Shown here: positions 50,145 to 59,941 of the stretch, piece after piece
Layout of the letters: each line of letters starts with the position of its first letter
How positions within the stretch are numbered: the stretch's first letter is position 1
NCBI GenBank assembly: GCA_045106555.1
Contig: JBGCET010000026.1
Coordinates: 89,692 to 153,691 of the forward strand
Direction: 5' to 3'
DNA from: JANQOZ01 sp045106555
GTDB lineage: Bacteria > Pseudomonadota > Gammaproteobacteria > Xanthomonadales > SZUA-38
Length of the DNA stretch: 64,000 nucleotides
Made by a program: the position numbers and the translations under genes
The notes under the pieces: generated by a model
What the model saw: only the letters and a program-made list of their open reading frames with translations
What the model was told of the DNA's origin: nothing
Database searches by the model: none

Positions 50145-53100
50145 CAAAGCGCCCATACAGGTCACCCTGATTACGCTGGATGGCCATCTGGCCAGCGCCG
50201 CTGATCGGGCGTTGATTGAGCTCAAAAAACAGCTGCCGGAACTCACGCTGAATCTGCATTGCGCGGGCGACTGGAACGAAAATCCAGGCGCGTTGGAACG
50301 CTGCCGAGAAGATGTCGCTCAGGCCGACATTATTGTGGCTTGCATGTTATTCGTCGACGAGCATGTGCAGGCCATTTTGCCTGATTTGAAAGCCCGTCGG
50401 GAGCACTGCCAGGCCATGGTCTGTTTTATGAGTGACGGCGAGATCATTCGCCTGACCCGTGTCGGCAAATTCGATATGAGCGGCAAGACCAGCGGACCGC
50501 TGGCGCTGCTGAAAAAGCTCCGAGGCAGCGGTAAGAAAAAGCAAACCGAAGGCGCCAAACAGGTCGCTATGCTGCGTCGGCTGCCGCGCATTCTGCGTTT
50601 TATCCCAGGCACCGCGCAAGACGTTCGCGCCTACTTCCTGGTGTTTCAATATTGGTTGGCCGGCTCTGAACAAAACGTTGGCAATCTGGTGCGGTTTCTA
50701 TTGGAGCGCTATGCCATTGTTGGCGGCGAGCCGCTGCGCGGCAAGTTGAAAGTAGCGCCGCCCGAAGCCTATCCAGACGTGGGTTTGTATCACCCGAAAA
50801 TGCCTGGCAAGTTTGGCGAAAATCTGGCGAAACTGCCCCGAGGTGGCAAGAACGGCACAGTGGGTCTGCTGTTGATGCGCGCATACGTGTTAGCGGGCAA
50901 CAGTCGCCATTATGACGCCATCATCGAGGCGTTGGAGCAACGGGGTCTGAAGGTGATCCCAGCCTTTGCCAGCGGCCTTGATTCGCGCCCGGCGGTGGAT
51001 CAATTCTTTAAGAAAGACGGCAAGCCCACTGTGGATGCCGTGATTTCGCTGACTGGCTTTTCGTTGGTGGGTGGCCCCGCTTATAACGACGCCGAAGCGG
51101 CCCAGCAGCTGCTGACGGATCTGAACGTTCCCTACGTTGCTGCCCACGCGACGGAGTTTCAGACTCTGGAGCAATGGGAGCACTCTGAACGCGGTTTGCT
51201 GCCCGTTGAAACTACTTTGATGATTGCCATTCCCGAATTGGATGGTGCCACCAGCCCAACCCTTTTTGCCGGTCGTTCGGAGCATTCGCCGGAAGGATTG
51301 ATGCGAGACCTGGTACCGCAACCCGATCGGGTGGAGGCTTTGGCCGGGCGGGTGGCCAACCTCATCAGTCTGCGCCGCAAAGCCCGCGCCGAACGCACTC
51401 TGGGCATCGTACTGTTTAACTTTCCGCCCAACGCCGGCGCAACCGGCACTGCGGCATTTCTAGGCGTGTTTGAGTCGCTGTTCAATACCCTTAAGTCGCT
51501 CCGTGATGAAGGGTACTGCATAGACATGCCCGAGTCGGTCGACGAACTGCGCGATGCCATTATTCATGGTAATCGGGAGCAGTTCGGCACCGAAGCTAAC
51601 GTGCTGACTCAGATCCCAACGGATCACTACGTACGGGCTGAAACCCATCTCAAAGCGATTGAGGAGCAGTGGGGCCCCGCGCCAGGCCGCGAGCAGGCCA
51701 ACAGCAAAGGTATTTTTGTCCTCGGCAAAAAATTCGGCAACGTGCTGGTAACGGTGCAGCCCGGTTTTGGCTACGAAGGCGACCCCATGCGGCTGTTGTT
51801 TGAAGGCGGCATGGCGCCCACTCATGCCTTCTGTGGGTTTTATCGCTACCTGCGTGAGGATGCAAAAGTGGATGCGCTGCTCAATTTTGGCACTCACGGC
51901 GCGCTGGAATTCATGCCGGGCAAACAAACCGGCATGAGCGAAAACTGCTGGCCCGAACGTCTGCTGGGTAGCGTTCCCAACTTTTATCTCTACGCGGCCA
52001 ACAACCCTTCTGAGGGGGCCATTGCCAAGCGCCGTTCCGCAGCGACTTTGATCAGCTACCTGACGCCGCCGGTAACTCAAGCCGGTTTGTACCGGGAACT
52101 GCAGGATCTGAAAGGCACTCTGGATCGCTGGCGCTCATTGACGCCGGACGAACTGGAGCAACAAACCTCGCTGGCAGATCTTTTGCGGACTCAGGCCAGC
52201 GAACTGGAATTGTCAGTGGCCAATCGGCCGTGGGATGACCCCCAGGCCTGCGTCGAGCAGCTGGGTCGAGAGCTTCACGAACTTGAGCACACGCTGATTC
52301 CCGAAGGCATGCATATTGTCGGTGAGCCAATGAGCGACGAGCAGCGCCATCATTTGTTGCTTGCCATGGCCAACCTGCCCGAGTCGGTTAACCTCGATGC
52401 CGCACAGCTGGACAGCGTGTTGGACAATTCTGCTGACGGCCAGTCGCTGGGTTTGAGCGACGACGTCGTGCAGCAAATTCGCAAGACCAACGCTGAGCTG
52501 ACGGTAGACAGTGAGCTGACGGCGATTGTGCACGCGCTGGACGGCAATTACGTGCCGCCAGTAGTGGGCGGCGATCTGCTGAAGTCGCCGGAAATATTGC
52601 CAACCGGACGTAATCTGCACGGCTTTGATCCGATGCGCATTCCCAGTCCGTTTGCGGTGCTGGATGGTTCGCGTCAGGCTAACCTGCTAATCAGTCAACA
52701 TACCGCTGGCGGCAATGCGTTGCCGGAGTCCATCGCGTTTGTGTTGTGGGGTGCTGATAACCTGAAAACTGAGGGTGGCCCGATCAGCCAGGTGCTGGCT
52801 CTGATGGGTGCCCGGCCCCGCCATGACGGGTACGGCCGACTCTGCGGCGCAGAGTTAATTCCGCTGGAAGACCTGGGTCGTCCGCGCATTGACGTTCTGA
52901 TGACGTTGTCGGGAATTTTCCGCGACCTTATGCCCCATCAGTCGCAAATGCTGGCAGAAGCCGCTTACCTGGCAGCCTCGGCTGAGGAGCCGGTGGAGCA
53001 AAACTTCATTCGTAAACACGCCCTGGCCTATCAGGCCGAAACCGGCTGCGATCTGGACACCGCCTCGCTGCGCGTATTCAGCAACGCCGACGGCGCATAT

Positions 53101-53799
53101 GGCTCCAACGTTAACCACATGATTGACAACGGTCGTTGGGATAACGAAGACGAGCTGGCGGAAGTTTATAGCCGGCGCAAGTGTTTCGCTTTTGGTCGCA
53201 ACGGCAAACCTCAGCGACAGCCAGAGATGCTGGAACGCACCCTGAAAGACGTGGATATTGCGTACCAGAATCTGGAGTCCATGGAGCTGGGTGTGACCAG
53301 TATTGATCACTACTTTGACAGCCTGGGCGGCATTACCCGCGCCGCCAGCCGCGCCAGCGGCAAGGACGTTGAGGTGTATATCGGTGACCAAACCAGCGGC
53401 CGCGAGGCGGTTCGTACGCTGGCCGAACAGGTCTCGCTGGAAACCCACACCCGGGCACTCAACCCCAAGTGGTACGAAGGCTTGCTAAAGCATGGCTATG
53501 AGGGTGTGCGGCAGATTGAGTCTCAAGTGACCAACACCATGGGCCTGTCGGCCACCACCGGCAAAGTGGACCCGTGGGTATATCAAAAGCTCACCCAGCT
53601 GTATGTGCTGGATCCCGAGATGCGTGAACGACTTGCGCAGCTCAACCCAACTGCGTCAGCCCGTGTCGCCGGACGACTGCTTGAAGCTCATGAACGCGAC
53701 TATTGGACCCCTGATGAAGACACGCTGGCCAAACTTCGAGAAGCCGGCGATGAACTTGATGACCGTCTCGAAGGCATCACTAAGGTAGCAATGGCATGA
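50119..53799 (+). CDS. bchH: magnesium chelatase subunit H
   Basis: The 1226-residue porphyrin-binding, catalytic subunit of Mg chelatase, homologous to CobN. With BchI and BchD (encoded at 60.7-63.5 kb) it inserts Mg2+ into protoporphyrin IX, competing with HemH for substrate. Family segments include MPKPISVV leading to the N-terminal domain, GTAAFLGVFESLFNTLKSLR, NFGTHGALEFMPGKQTGMS, and HGYGRLCGAEL-like GYGRLCGAELIPLEDLGRPRID pieces. The C-terminus holds NPKWYEGLLKHGYEGVRQIE. Length is normal (about 1190-1300). Confidence 0.96.
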   Translation: MPKPISVVSKAPIQVTLITLDGHLASAADRALIELKKQLPELTLNLHCAGDWNENPGALERCREDVAQADIIVACMLFVDEHVQAILPDLKARREHCQAMVCFMSDGEIIRLTRVGKFDMSGKTSGPLALLKKLRGSGKKKQTEGAKQVAMLRRLPRILRFIPGTAQDVRAYFLVFQYWLAGSEQNVGNLVRFLLERYAIVGGEPLRGKLKVAPPEAYPDVGLYHPKMPGKFGENLAKLPRGGKNGTVGLLLMRAYVLAGNSRHYDAIIEALEQRGLKVIPAFASGLDSRPAVDQFFKKDGKPTVDAVISLTGFSLVGGPAYNDAEAAQQLLTDLNVPYVAAHATEFQTLEQWEHSERGLLPVETTLMIAIPELDGATSPTLFAGRSEHSPEGLMRDLVPQPDRVEALAGRVANLISLRRKARAERTLGIVLFNFPPNAGATGTAAFLGVFESLFNTLKSLRDEGYCIDMPESVDELRDAIIHGNREQFGTEANVLTQIPTDHYVRAETHLKAIEEQWGPAPGREQANSKGIFVLGKKFGNVLVTVQPGFGYEGDPMRLLFEGGMAPTHAFCGFYRYLREDAKVDALLNFGTHGALEFMPGKQTGMSENCWPERLLGSVPNFYLYAANNPSEGAIAKRRSAATLISYLTPPVTQAGLYRELQDLKGTLDRWRSLTPDELEQQTSLADLLRTQASELELSVANRPWDDPQACVEQLGRELHELEHTLIPEGMHIVGEPMSDEQRHHLLLAMANLPESVNLDAAQLDSVLDNSADGQSLGLSDDVVQQIRKTNAELTVDSELTAIVHALDGNYVPPVVGGDLLKSPEILPTGRNLHGFDPMRIPSPFAVLDGSRQANLLISQHTAGGNALPESIAFVLWGADNLKTEGGPISQVLALMGARPRHDGYGRLCGAELIPLEDLGRPRIDVLMTLSGIFRDLMPHQSQMLAEAAYLAASAEEPVEQNFIRKHALAYQAETGCDLDTASLRVFSNADGAYGSNVNHMIDNGRWDNEDELAEVYSRRKCFAFGRNGKPQRQPEMLERTLKDVDIAYQNLESMELGVTSIDHYFDSLGGITRAASRASGKDVEVYIGDQTSGREAVRTLAEQVSLETHTRALNPKWYEGLLKHGYEGVRQIESQVTNTMGLSATTGKVDPWVYQKLTQLYVLDPEMRERLAQLNPTASARVAGRLLEAHERDYWTPDEDTLAKLREAGDELDDRLEGITKVAMA

Positions 53800-54704
53800 C
53801 CCAGACTCCGTTTCCACTGCCCGTAAAGGTAGAACCCCGCTTTGCTGATGGCGCAGGTAGCGTCCAGGTACAGTTGGACCCCGAAGATAAAATTGACGGA
53901 GCCAAAGTCTTTGCCGTTTACGGTAAAGGCGGCATCGGCAAATCCACCACTTCGTCGAATTTGTCGGCAGCGTTTTCCAAACTGGGAAAACGGGTGCTGC
54001 AAATTGGCTGCGATCCAAAACACGATTCCACTTTCACGCTGACCAAGAAGCTGGTGCCCACCGTCATTGACGTTCTCGAATCGGTGGAGTTTCACACCGA
54101 AGAGCTAAGAGCCGACGATTTTGTGTACGAAGGCTATAACGGCGTGATGTGTGTAGAAGCCGGCGGCCCGCCCGCTGGCACCGGCTGCGGCGGCTATGTC
54201 GTGGGGCAGACTGTGAAGCTGCTGAAACAGCATCATCTGCTGGAAGATACAGACGTGGTGATCTTCGACGTGTTAGGCGATGTGGTTTGCGGCGGCTTTG
54301 CCGCGCCGCTGCAGCACGCGGATCGCGCCTTGGTGGTTACCGCTAACGATTTCGATTCCATTTTTGCCATGAACCGAATTGTGGCCGCCATCAGCGCCAA
54401 GTCGAAAAACTACAAGGTGCGGATGGGCGGAGTGATTGCTAACCGCAGCGAACACACCGACCAGATCGACGGATTTAACGAGGCGATAGGTCTTAATCGG
54501 ATTGCCCATTTTCCTGACCTGGACGTCATCCGTCGCTCGCGACTGAAAAAATCCACGCTATTTGAGATGGATGAATCGCCCGAGCTTGAAGCGGTGAAAA
54601 AAGAATATCTGCGGCTCGCACAAAACCTGTGGGACGGCACCGACGCGCTGACCGCACAACCGATGAAAGATCGGGACATTTTCGACTTCCTGGGTTTTGA
54701 CTGA
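53796..54704 (+). CDS. bchL: protochlorophyllide reductase iron-sulfur ATPase subunit L
   Basis: A 302-residue NifH-like homodimeric ATPase that delivers electrons to BchN-BchB. The P-loop is VYGKGGIGKSTTSSNLS near residue 43. The two Cys ligands that bridge the 4Fe-4S cluster between monomers are in GPPAGTGCGGYV and DVLGDVVCGGFAAPL. DPKHDSTF follows the P-loop region as in the family. It overlaps bchH by 4 bp and bchM by 1 bp. Confidence 0.97.
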   Translation: MTQTPFPLPVKVEPRFADGAGSVQVQLDPEDKIDGAKVFAVYGKGGIGKSTTSSNLSAAFSKLGKRVLQIGCDPKHDSTFTLTKKLVPTVIDVLESVEFHTEELRADDFVYEGYNGVMCVEAGGPPAGTGCGGYVVGQTVKLLKQHHLLEDTDVVIFDVLGDVVCGGFAAPLQHADRALVVTANDFDSIFAMNRIVAAISAKSKNYKVRMGGVIANRSEHTDQIDGFNEAIGLNRIAHFPDLDVIRRSRLKKSTLFEMDESPELEAVKKEYLRLAQNLWDGTDALTAQPMKDRDIFDFLGFD

Positions 54705-55405
54705 TGCAAAACGGTTCTTATCTTGATCGGCGCGACCAGCTTACCGAGTACTTTGACCGTACCGCTGCCGCTGCCTGGAAGCGACTGACCAGCGACGCGC
54801 CGGTTGGCCGAATTCGTGCCACGGTTCGGGCTGGCAGAGACGCTATGCGCGACACTCTACTGAGCTGGCTGCCTGAGGATATGACGGGCATGCGACTGTT
54901 GGACGCCGGCTGTGGCACCGGCGCCCTGGCGCTGGCAGCGGCCAACCGCGGCGCGCGAGTGATTGCGGTGGACGTGTCCCCTACCCTGATTGAGCTTGCC
55001 CGGGAACGGCTGCCGGAAAATCTGCACCAGCAGGTGTCATTCCATGTGGGCGACATGCTTGACGCCGGTTTTGGTGAGGTGGATTACCTGGTGGCCATGG
55101 ACTCCATGATTCACTACGAGCCTGCCGACATGGTGGAAATGCTCACCGACTGGGCACCGCGAGTGAGTAAAGCCATGATGATGACTTTTGCGCCGCGAAC
55201 GCCAGCATTGAGCATGATGCATAGCGTCGGTCGGTTGATTCCGTCTCGCAGCCATCGCGCGCCGGCCATTATTCCGGTAATGGATTCCGATTTGTGTAAC
55301 CGGGTGGAAAAAGAACCTGCCCTGGCCCAGTGGGCTATCACTCAGACCGAACGGATTAGCGGCGGATTTTACAAATCCCAGGCGCTGGAACTTCGCCGGC
55401 GTTGA
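54704..55405 (+). CDS. bchM: Mg-protoporphyrin IX methyltransferase
   Basis: A 233-residue SAM-dependent methyltransferase that makes Mg-protoporphyrin IX monomethyl ester, the substrate of AcsF. Motif I is LLDAGCGTGALALAAA. The acidic turn VIAVDVSPTLIELARE and the catalytic-region sequences DYLVAMDSMIHYEP and MMTFAPRTP complete the family pattern. ATG 54704 overlaps the bchL stop by one base. Confidence 0.95.
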   Translation: MQNGSYLDRRDQLTEYFDRTAAAAWKRLTSDAPVGRIRATVRAGRDAMRDTLLSWLPEDMTGMRLLDAGCGTGALALAAANRGARVIAVDVSPTLIELARERLPENLHQQVSFHVGDMLDAGFGEVDYLVAMDSMIHYEPADMVEMLTDWAPRVSKAMMMTFAPRTPALSMMHSVGRLIPSRSHRAPAIIPVMDSDLCNRVEKEPALAQWAITQTERISGGFYKSQALELRRR

Positions 55406-56902
55406 TTGGGTAATCACACATCTGAAATGAAACCGAATAAGGCACCACGCAACGCCCCTGGCAACGTCAACAGCTGGCATCAGTTTGCCGCGCAGATGGG
55501 CAGCAAACTACTTCCGTTTGCCGACGCTGCCAGCGACAAACTGCCGTTAGGTCGGCTGTTGCGCCTGGCGTTGTTTCAGGTCAGCGTTGGGCTGGCTGTG
55601 GTGCTGCTGACCGGTACGCTGAATCGAGTGATGATTATCGAGCTGGGTGTACCCACTTGGTTGGTCGCCCTCATGGTGGCGTTACCGCTGGTGTTTGCTC
55701 CGCTGCGTGCCTTAATTGGTTTTCGTTCCGATCATTACGTGTCTGCCTTGGGTTGGCGTCGAGTTCCGTTCGTTTGGTTCGGCACATTACTTCAGTTTGG
55801 CGGCCTGGCAATCATGCCGTTCGCCTTACTGGTGTTGTCCGGCGATACCCATGGGCCCATCGTCTATGGTCAGCTGGGCGCAGGGCTGGCGTTCCTACTG
55901 CTGGGCGCTGGTATGCATATTTCTCAGACGGCCGGCCTGGCACTGGCCACTGACCTGGCCTCTGAAGAACAACGGCCACAGGTGGTGGCATTACTGTTTG
56001 TGATGCTCCTCATCGGGATGTTTTTCAGCGCGCTTATTTTTGGCTGGCTGCTAACGGATTTTAGCCAGCTGCGGTTAATCAAAGTTATTCAGGGCGCTGC
56101 AATGATTACCTTGGCACTGAATTTATTCGCTTTGTGGAAACAAGAGCCGCGTAACCGTGAAATCACTCGCCCCGATCGACCACGCCCCCCATTTCGTCAA
56201 GCTTGGGCCGAGTTAACCGCTGACGGTCGCGCGGTGCGCCTGCTGGTTGCAGTGGGTCTGGGTACTTTTGGCTTTGCCATGCAGGACATCTTGCTTGAGC
56301 CCTTTGGTGGTGAGGTGCTGGGGCTCTCGGTGTCGGCAACCACTGTTTTGACTGCCCTGTTTGCGCTGGGCACGTTGGCCGCCTTCGCCGCTGCCGCCAA
56401 AGCGCTACGCATCGGTATTGATCCGCATCGGTTAGCCGGCTACGGCGCGTTGGCAGGTGTTTTGGCCTTTGCCATTCTTACGTTAGTCACCGTGTTGCAT
56501 TGGCCCAACCTATTTCGGGCCGGCGTCACCCTGGTGGGATTTGGTGCGGGTCTGTTCGCCGTCGGCACGATGACGGCGGCCATGAAGCTGGCCAACAACG
56601 ATGGCCAGGCTAGCACCACACAAAATGGTCTGGCGTTGGGCGCCTGGGGCGCAGTGCAGGCCACCGCAGCAGGTTTGGCCGTCGCGGCCGGCGGTGGCGC
56701 CAAAGATCTGGTAAGCGCAATGGCCACCGACGGGTCTTTGGGGTCTGCGATGACCACTTCGGGTTCGGGCTACAGCGCGGTCTACCAGTTTGAGATTTTG
56801 TTGTTGTTTATCACCTTGGTGGTGATTGGGCCGTTGGCCCGACACTCGGGCACGCCTCTGCGGGACGACGAAACTGTTGGGCTGGCTGAGATTCCTAATT
56901 GA
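55406..56902 (+). CDS. lhaA: LhaA, light-harvesting 1 assembly factor (PucC family)
   Basis: The PucC/LhaA-family membrane protein is about 491-498 residues with roughly 12 helices. It shows TGTLNRVMIIELGVPTWLVALMV in two pieces, FRSDHYVSALGWRRVPFVWFGT, and MQDILLEPFGGEVLGLSV. In purple bacteria lhaA lies between bchM and puhA, as here, and its product aids assembly of the LH1 antenna. The start is either TTG 55406, directly after the bchM stop, or ATG 55427 (MKPNKAPRN), which I find more likely. Confidence 0.93.
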   Translation: MGNHTSEMKPNKAPRNAPGNVNSWHQFAAQMGSKLLPFADAASDKLPLGRLLRLALFQVSVGLAVVLLTGTLNRVMIIELGVPTWLVALMVALPLVFAPLRALIGFRSDHYVSALGWRRVPFVWFGTLLQFGGLAIMPFALLVLSGDTHGPIVYGQLGAGLAFLLLGAGMHISQTAGLALATDLASEEQRPQVVALLFVMLLIGMFFSALIFGWLLTDFSQLRLIKVIQGAAMITLALNLFALWKQEPRNREITRPDRPRPPFRQAWAELTADGRAVRLLVAVGLGTFGFAMQDILLEPFGGEVLGLSVSATTVLTALFALGTLAAFAAAAKALRIGIDPHRLAGYGALAGVLAFAILTLVTVLHWPNLFRAGVTLVGFGAGLFAVGTMTAAMKLANNDGQASTTQNGLALGAWGAVQATAAGLAVAAGGGAKDLVSAMATDGSLGSAMTTSGSGYSAVYQFEILLLFITLVVIGPLARHSGTPLRDDETVGLAEIPN

Positions 56903-56929
56903 ATACGGTAATGACGTTGGAGCTGCATC

Positions 56930-57715
56930 ATGAGCGAGATTGACCTGGTCGAAATACTATTCACCCTGTTCTGGATATTTTTTATTGGACTGGTGCTTTA
57001 CCTTCATCGCGAAAACAAGCGAGAGGGTTATCCGCTGGATTCTGACCGCACTACCCGCAGCGGCGGCCGAGTGTTGGTGCATGGGTTTCCGGCAACCCCT
57101 CCACCGAAGACATTCCATCTGCTGGACGGTCGCTCAGTCACCGTCCCACGAAATGCACCCGAACGGGAATTAGCGGTAAAGCCCGCCGGCCCTTATCCCG
57201 GCGCACCCAATGTGCCTACTGGCAACCCAATGCTGGATGGCGTAGGTCCGGCCTCTTATTCAGACCGGGACGATGTGCCCGATCACACGCTGCACGGCGA
57301 AGATCGGATCGTGCCCATGCGACTGCATCCAGAATGGGTGGTGACTCAGCCTGTAGACATTTTGGGGTTTGGCGTTAAGGACCCCGATCCCCGAGGCTTT
57401 CCGGTATACGGTGCTGACGATGAGCTTGCGGGTACGGTGGCCGATCTTTGGGTGGACTTGTGTGAGCCCATGATCACCTACTACGAAGTGGCATTGGAAG
57501 GTGCCGGCGGGCGCCACGTCCTGTTGCCGGCCAACTTCTCCCGTGCCAAGAGTGATCGTATCAACGTGAACTCCATTAACGCCGACCAGTTTGCTCATGT
57601 TCCGGCGACTGCGAGTCCTGACCGTATAACCCGTCTGGAAGAAGACAAAGTTTGCGCGTACTTCGCTGGCGGAACGCTGTATGCCACCGAAGAACGCCAG
57701 GAGCCACTGTTGTGA
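56930..57715 (+). CDS. puhA: photosynthetic reaction centre H subunit
   Basis: The 261-residue H subunit caps the cytoplasmic side of the type II reaction centre and shapes proton delivery to the secondary quinone. It has one membrane helix (LVEILFTLFWIFFIGLVLYL) followed by HRENKREGYPLDSD, a family signature. The cytoplasmic PRC-barrel domain (FGVKDPDPRGFPVYGADDE, VADLWVDLCEPMITYYEV) completes it. This is direct evidence for type II reaction-centre phototrophy; the L and M genes (puf) are not in the window. Confidence 0.96.
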   Translation: MSEIDLVEILFTLFWIFFIGLVLYLHRENKREGYPLDSDRTTRSGGRVLVHGFPATPPPKTFHLLDGRSVTVPRNAPERELAVKPAGPYPGAPNVPTGNPMLDGVGPASYSDRDDVPDHTLHGEDRIVPMRLHPEWVVTQPVDILGFGVKDPDPRGFPVYGADDELAGTVADLWVDLCEPMITYYEVALEGAGGRHVLLPANFSRAKSDRINVNSINADQFAHVPATASPDRITRLEEDKVCAYFAGGTLYATEERQEPLL

Positions 57716-58389
57716 CTTACCTTACGGAAGCTGACGACATTGAAGAGATGGAAACCCAGCTGCCCGAAGGCGAGCGGCTGGTGTGGCGAGGTCAACCCGA
57801 CCGGGCCCAGCTGGCGCGCAAAGTATTTCACTGGCGCAAGGTCGCGGTGTACTTCGGGCTGCTGTTTGTGTGGCGCCTGATTTCATTAAGCGGCGGTGAA
57901 CTGCAGACAACCACCGGTGAGGCCGTTGGATCTTTGGTGAATTTATGCCTGGCCGGGGCAGTGGCTATCGGATTGCTGCATTTGCTGGCTTTTCTGATCG
58001 CCCGCAGTACGTTTTATACCCTCACAACAGCGCGCGTGGTATTACGATTCGGCGTGGCTTTGCCCATGAGTGTCAATCTGCCGTTCAGTCAAATTGACAA
58101 TGCCGGCGTTCGCGCAGGAAAAGACGGCAATGGAGACCTGAGCCTGAAAGTGGTGAAGGGTCAGCGTGTCAGCTTTTTCCTGATGTGGCCAAACGTACGT
58201 CCGGGTCATTTGCTCTCACCGCAGCCCAGTTTGCGTTGTTTGAACAACGTGCAGGATGTGGCCCAGAAATTCCTAACCGCCATTGAGGCCACCGCGGGCA
58301 ACGCGGCGCCTGCGCAACAGGAAAATGCCAGTGTGAGCGACCGAACGGTTGGTCAAACCGATTTACCACTGGCGCCAGCAGGCCACTAA
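57712..58389 (+). CDS. puhB: photosynthetic complex assembly protein PuhB
   Basis: A membrane protein of about 225 residues needed for reaction-centre and LH1 assembly. LPEGERLVWRGQPDRAQLARKVFHWRKVAVYF near the N-terminus (two pieces) is typical. Two or three hydrophobic helices are followed by a bacterial PH-like domain (FYTLTTARVVLRFGVALPMSVNLPF). GTG 57712 overlaps the puhA stop (GTGA); the open frame upstream of it is a shadow of puhA. Confidence 0.92.
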   Translation: MTYLTEADDIEEMETQLPEGERLVWRGQPDRAQLARKVFHWRKVAVYFGLLFVWRLISLSGGELQTTTGEAVGSLVNLCLAGAVAIGLLHLLAFLIARSTFYTLTTARVVLRFGVALPMSVNLPFSQIDNAGVRAGKDGNGDLSLKVVKGQRVSFFLMWPNVRPGHLLSPQPSLRCLNNVQDVAQKFLTAIEATAGNAAPAQQENASVSDRTVGQTDLPLAPAGH

Positions 58390-58390
58390 G

Positions 58391-58873
58391 ATGAAAGTTA
58401 TCGCCTTGGGCCCAAAAAGGTTTCCAGCGTTGCCGCTGCTGGTGATTACCGGGGTATTGGTCACCACCTTTGTTGTGGCATCCAACTGGTCTGAGCCGAC
58501 GGCGCAAATTGCCCCCACCACCGCCATGACCGGTTTTCGTGCGCTGAGCTTCAAAGACGGCGCTGGCGGTGAAGTGTTCATCACTGATGCCCAGTCAGGC
58601 GAGGCCGTTGAAACTCTGAGTACGGGGCATGGTTTCCTTCGCGCCACGTTGCGGTCGCTGGCCCGCACCCGGGTTGAGCAGGGCCACCGGGCCGACGCGC
58701 CGTTCCACCTGGAACAGTACGCCAGCGGTCAGCTGTTATTGATCGATCCAACCACCGGAAAAACCATCGACCTGTGGGCCTTTGGTGCGCCCAACAAGGC
58801 GGTGTTTGAAAAGTATGTCAGTCAGATAGAAGACGCGGGTCCGCAGCGGGCCTCCGTCAGGGAGAAAAGCTAA
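58391..58873 (+). CDS. puhC: photosynthetic complex assembly protein PuhC
   Basis: A protein of about 160 residues with one membrane helix (LPLLVITGVLVTTFVVAS). Its periplasmic domain contains LSFKDGAGGEVFITDAQSGE and TLRSLARTRVEQG, the PuhC pattern. It assists reaction-centre/LH1 organisation. ATG 58391 follows the puhB stop by one base, and the stop shares one base with acsF. The small orf often found between puhC and acsF in proteobacterial clusters is absent. Confidence 0.9.
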   Translation: MKVIALGPKRFPALPLLVITGVLVTTFVVASNWSEPTAQIAPTTAMTGFRALSFKDGAGGEVFITDAQSGEAVETLSTGHGFLRATLRSLARTRVEQGHRADAPFHLEQYASGQLLLIDPTTGKTIDLWAFGAPNKAVFEKYVSQIEDAGPQRASVREKS

Positions 58874-59937
58874 TGAACGCGACCGATCGTAAGCAAGGTA
58901 TTGCCAGCTCTACGGAGCAGGCTCGAGAAGAAGCGCTGCTGGCGCCACGGTTTTACACCACCGATTTTGACGCCATGAATCGGCTGGATCTTGAGCCAGT
59001 GCGCGCAGAGTGGGATGGTTTGATGAACGAATTTCGTTCGGATGCCAATCACGACCACTTTCAACGGGACGAGGCGTTCCTGGATGAAATCAAAGAATTG
59101 CCGCCGGCGCTCTACAAAGAGTTTCTGGGCTTTCTGATTTCGTCGATCACCTCGGAATATTCAGGTTGTGTTTTGTACAAGGATATTCAGAAAGCAGTCG
59201 ACAACCCGGATATCAAAGAAGTGATGGCGCACATGGCCAGGGATGAGTCTCGCCATGCCGGGTTTTTGAACAAGTGCCTGGACGATTTTGATATGCCGGT
59301 GAATCTGGGTTTTCTGCGCAAGGCGAAGAAGTACAAGTACTTCAAGCCCAAGTTCATTTTCTACGCCACTTATTTGTCGGAGAAAATTGGTTACGCCCGT
59401 TACATCACCATCTTCCGGCAGCTGGAGCGCAACCCGGAGTTACGCTTCCACCCGATTTTCCGCTGGTTTTGCGACTGGTGTAACGATGAGTTCCGCCACG
59501 GAGAAGTGTTTGCACTGATCATGCGGGCCGACCCCAAACTGCTTCGCGGCCACAATAAGCTGTGGATCCGATTCTTCTTGCTGGCGGTATTCGCCACCAT
59601 GTACGTGCGTGATCACGATCGGCCAGAGCTGCATGCCGCGTTGGGCCTCAACCCCACGGATTACGACCGGGAAGTGCTGAACGTGACCTCCACCATCAGC
59701 CAGCAGATTTTTCCCATTAGTCTGGATCTGGACAACCCGAAGTTCTGGTCCATGCTCGACCAGCTGGTGGAAATCAATCAGGCGGTTACCAAGGCTCGTG
59801 CTGAGGGTGGATTGGGCAATCGCCTGAAGCGCCTCGGGTTGGGAATGAAGGCCGCGGGCATCTTCGTGCGTCTCTACACCATGCCGGTAAAGAAGAACGA
59901 AATCCCCAGCAATGTGCGTCTAGCGCCCACTTGGTGA
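58873..59937 (+). CDS. acsF: aerobic Mg-protoporphyrin IX monomethyl ester cyclase
   Basis: A 354-residue diiron oxygenase that forms the isocyclic ring of bacteriochlorophyll using O2. The diiron ligands lie in two E-x-x-H-like sites: ARDESRHAGFLNKCLDDF and CNDEFRHGEVFAL. Further conserved acidic residues are in SITSEYSGCVLYKD. The anaerobic cyclase BchE is not in the window. AcsF indicates that bacteriochlorophyll is made in air, in keeping with an aerobic anoxygenic phototroph. Confidence 0.95.
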   Translation: MNATDRKQGIASSTEQAREEALLAPRFYTTDFDAMNRLDLEPVRAEWDGLMNEFRSDANHDHFQRDEAFLDEIKELPPALYKEFLGFLISSITSEYSGCVLYKDIQKAVDNPDIKEVMAHMARDESRHAGFLNKCLDDFDMPVNLGFLRKAKKYKYFKPKFIFYATYLSEKIGYARYITIFRQLERNPELRFHPIFRWFCDWCNDEFRHGEVFALIMRADPKLLRGHNKLWIRFFLLAVFATMYVRDHDRPELHAALGLNPTDYDREVLNVTSTISQQIFPISLDLDNPKFWSMLDQLVEINQAVTKARAEGGLGNRLKRLGLGMKAAGIFVRLYTMPVKKNEIPSNVRLAPTW

Positions 59938-59941
59938 TGGA

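Noticed and set aside
51460..52080. 206-residue open frame opposite bchH
   Set aside because: It lies wholly within bchH on the other strand and has no recognisable features.
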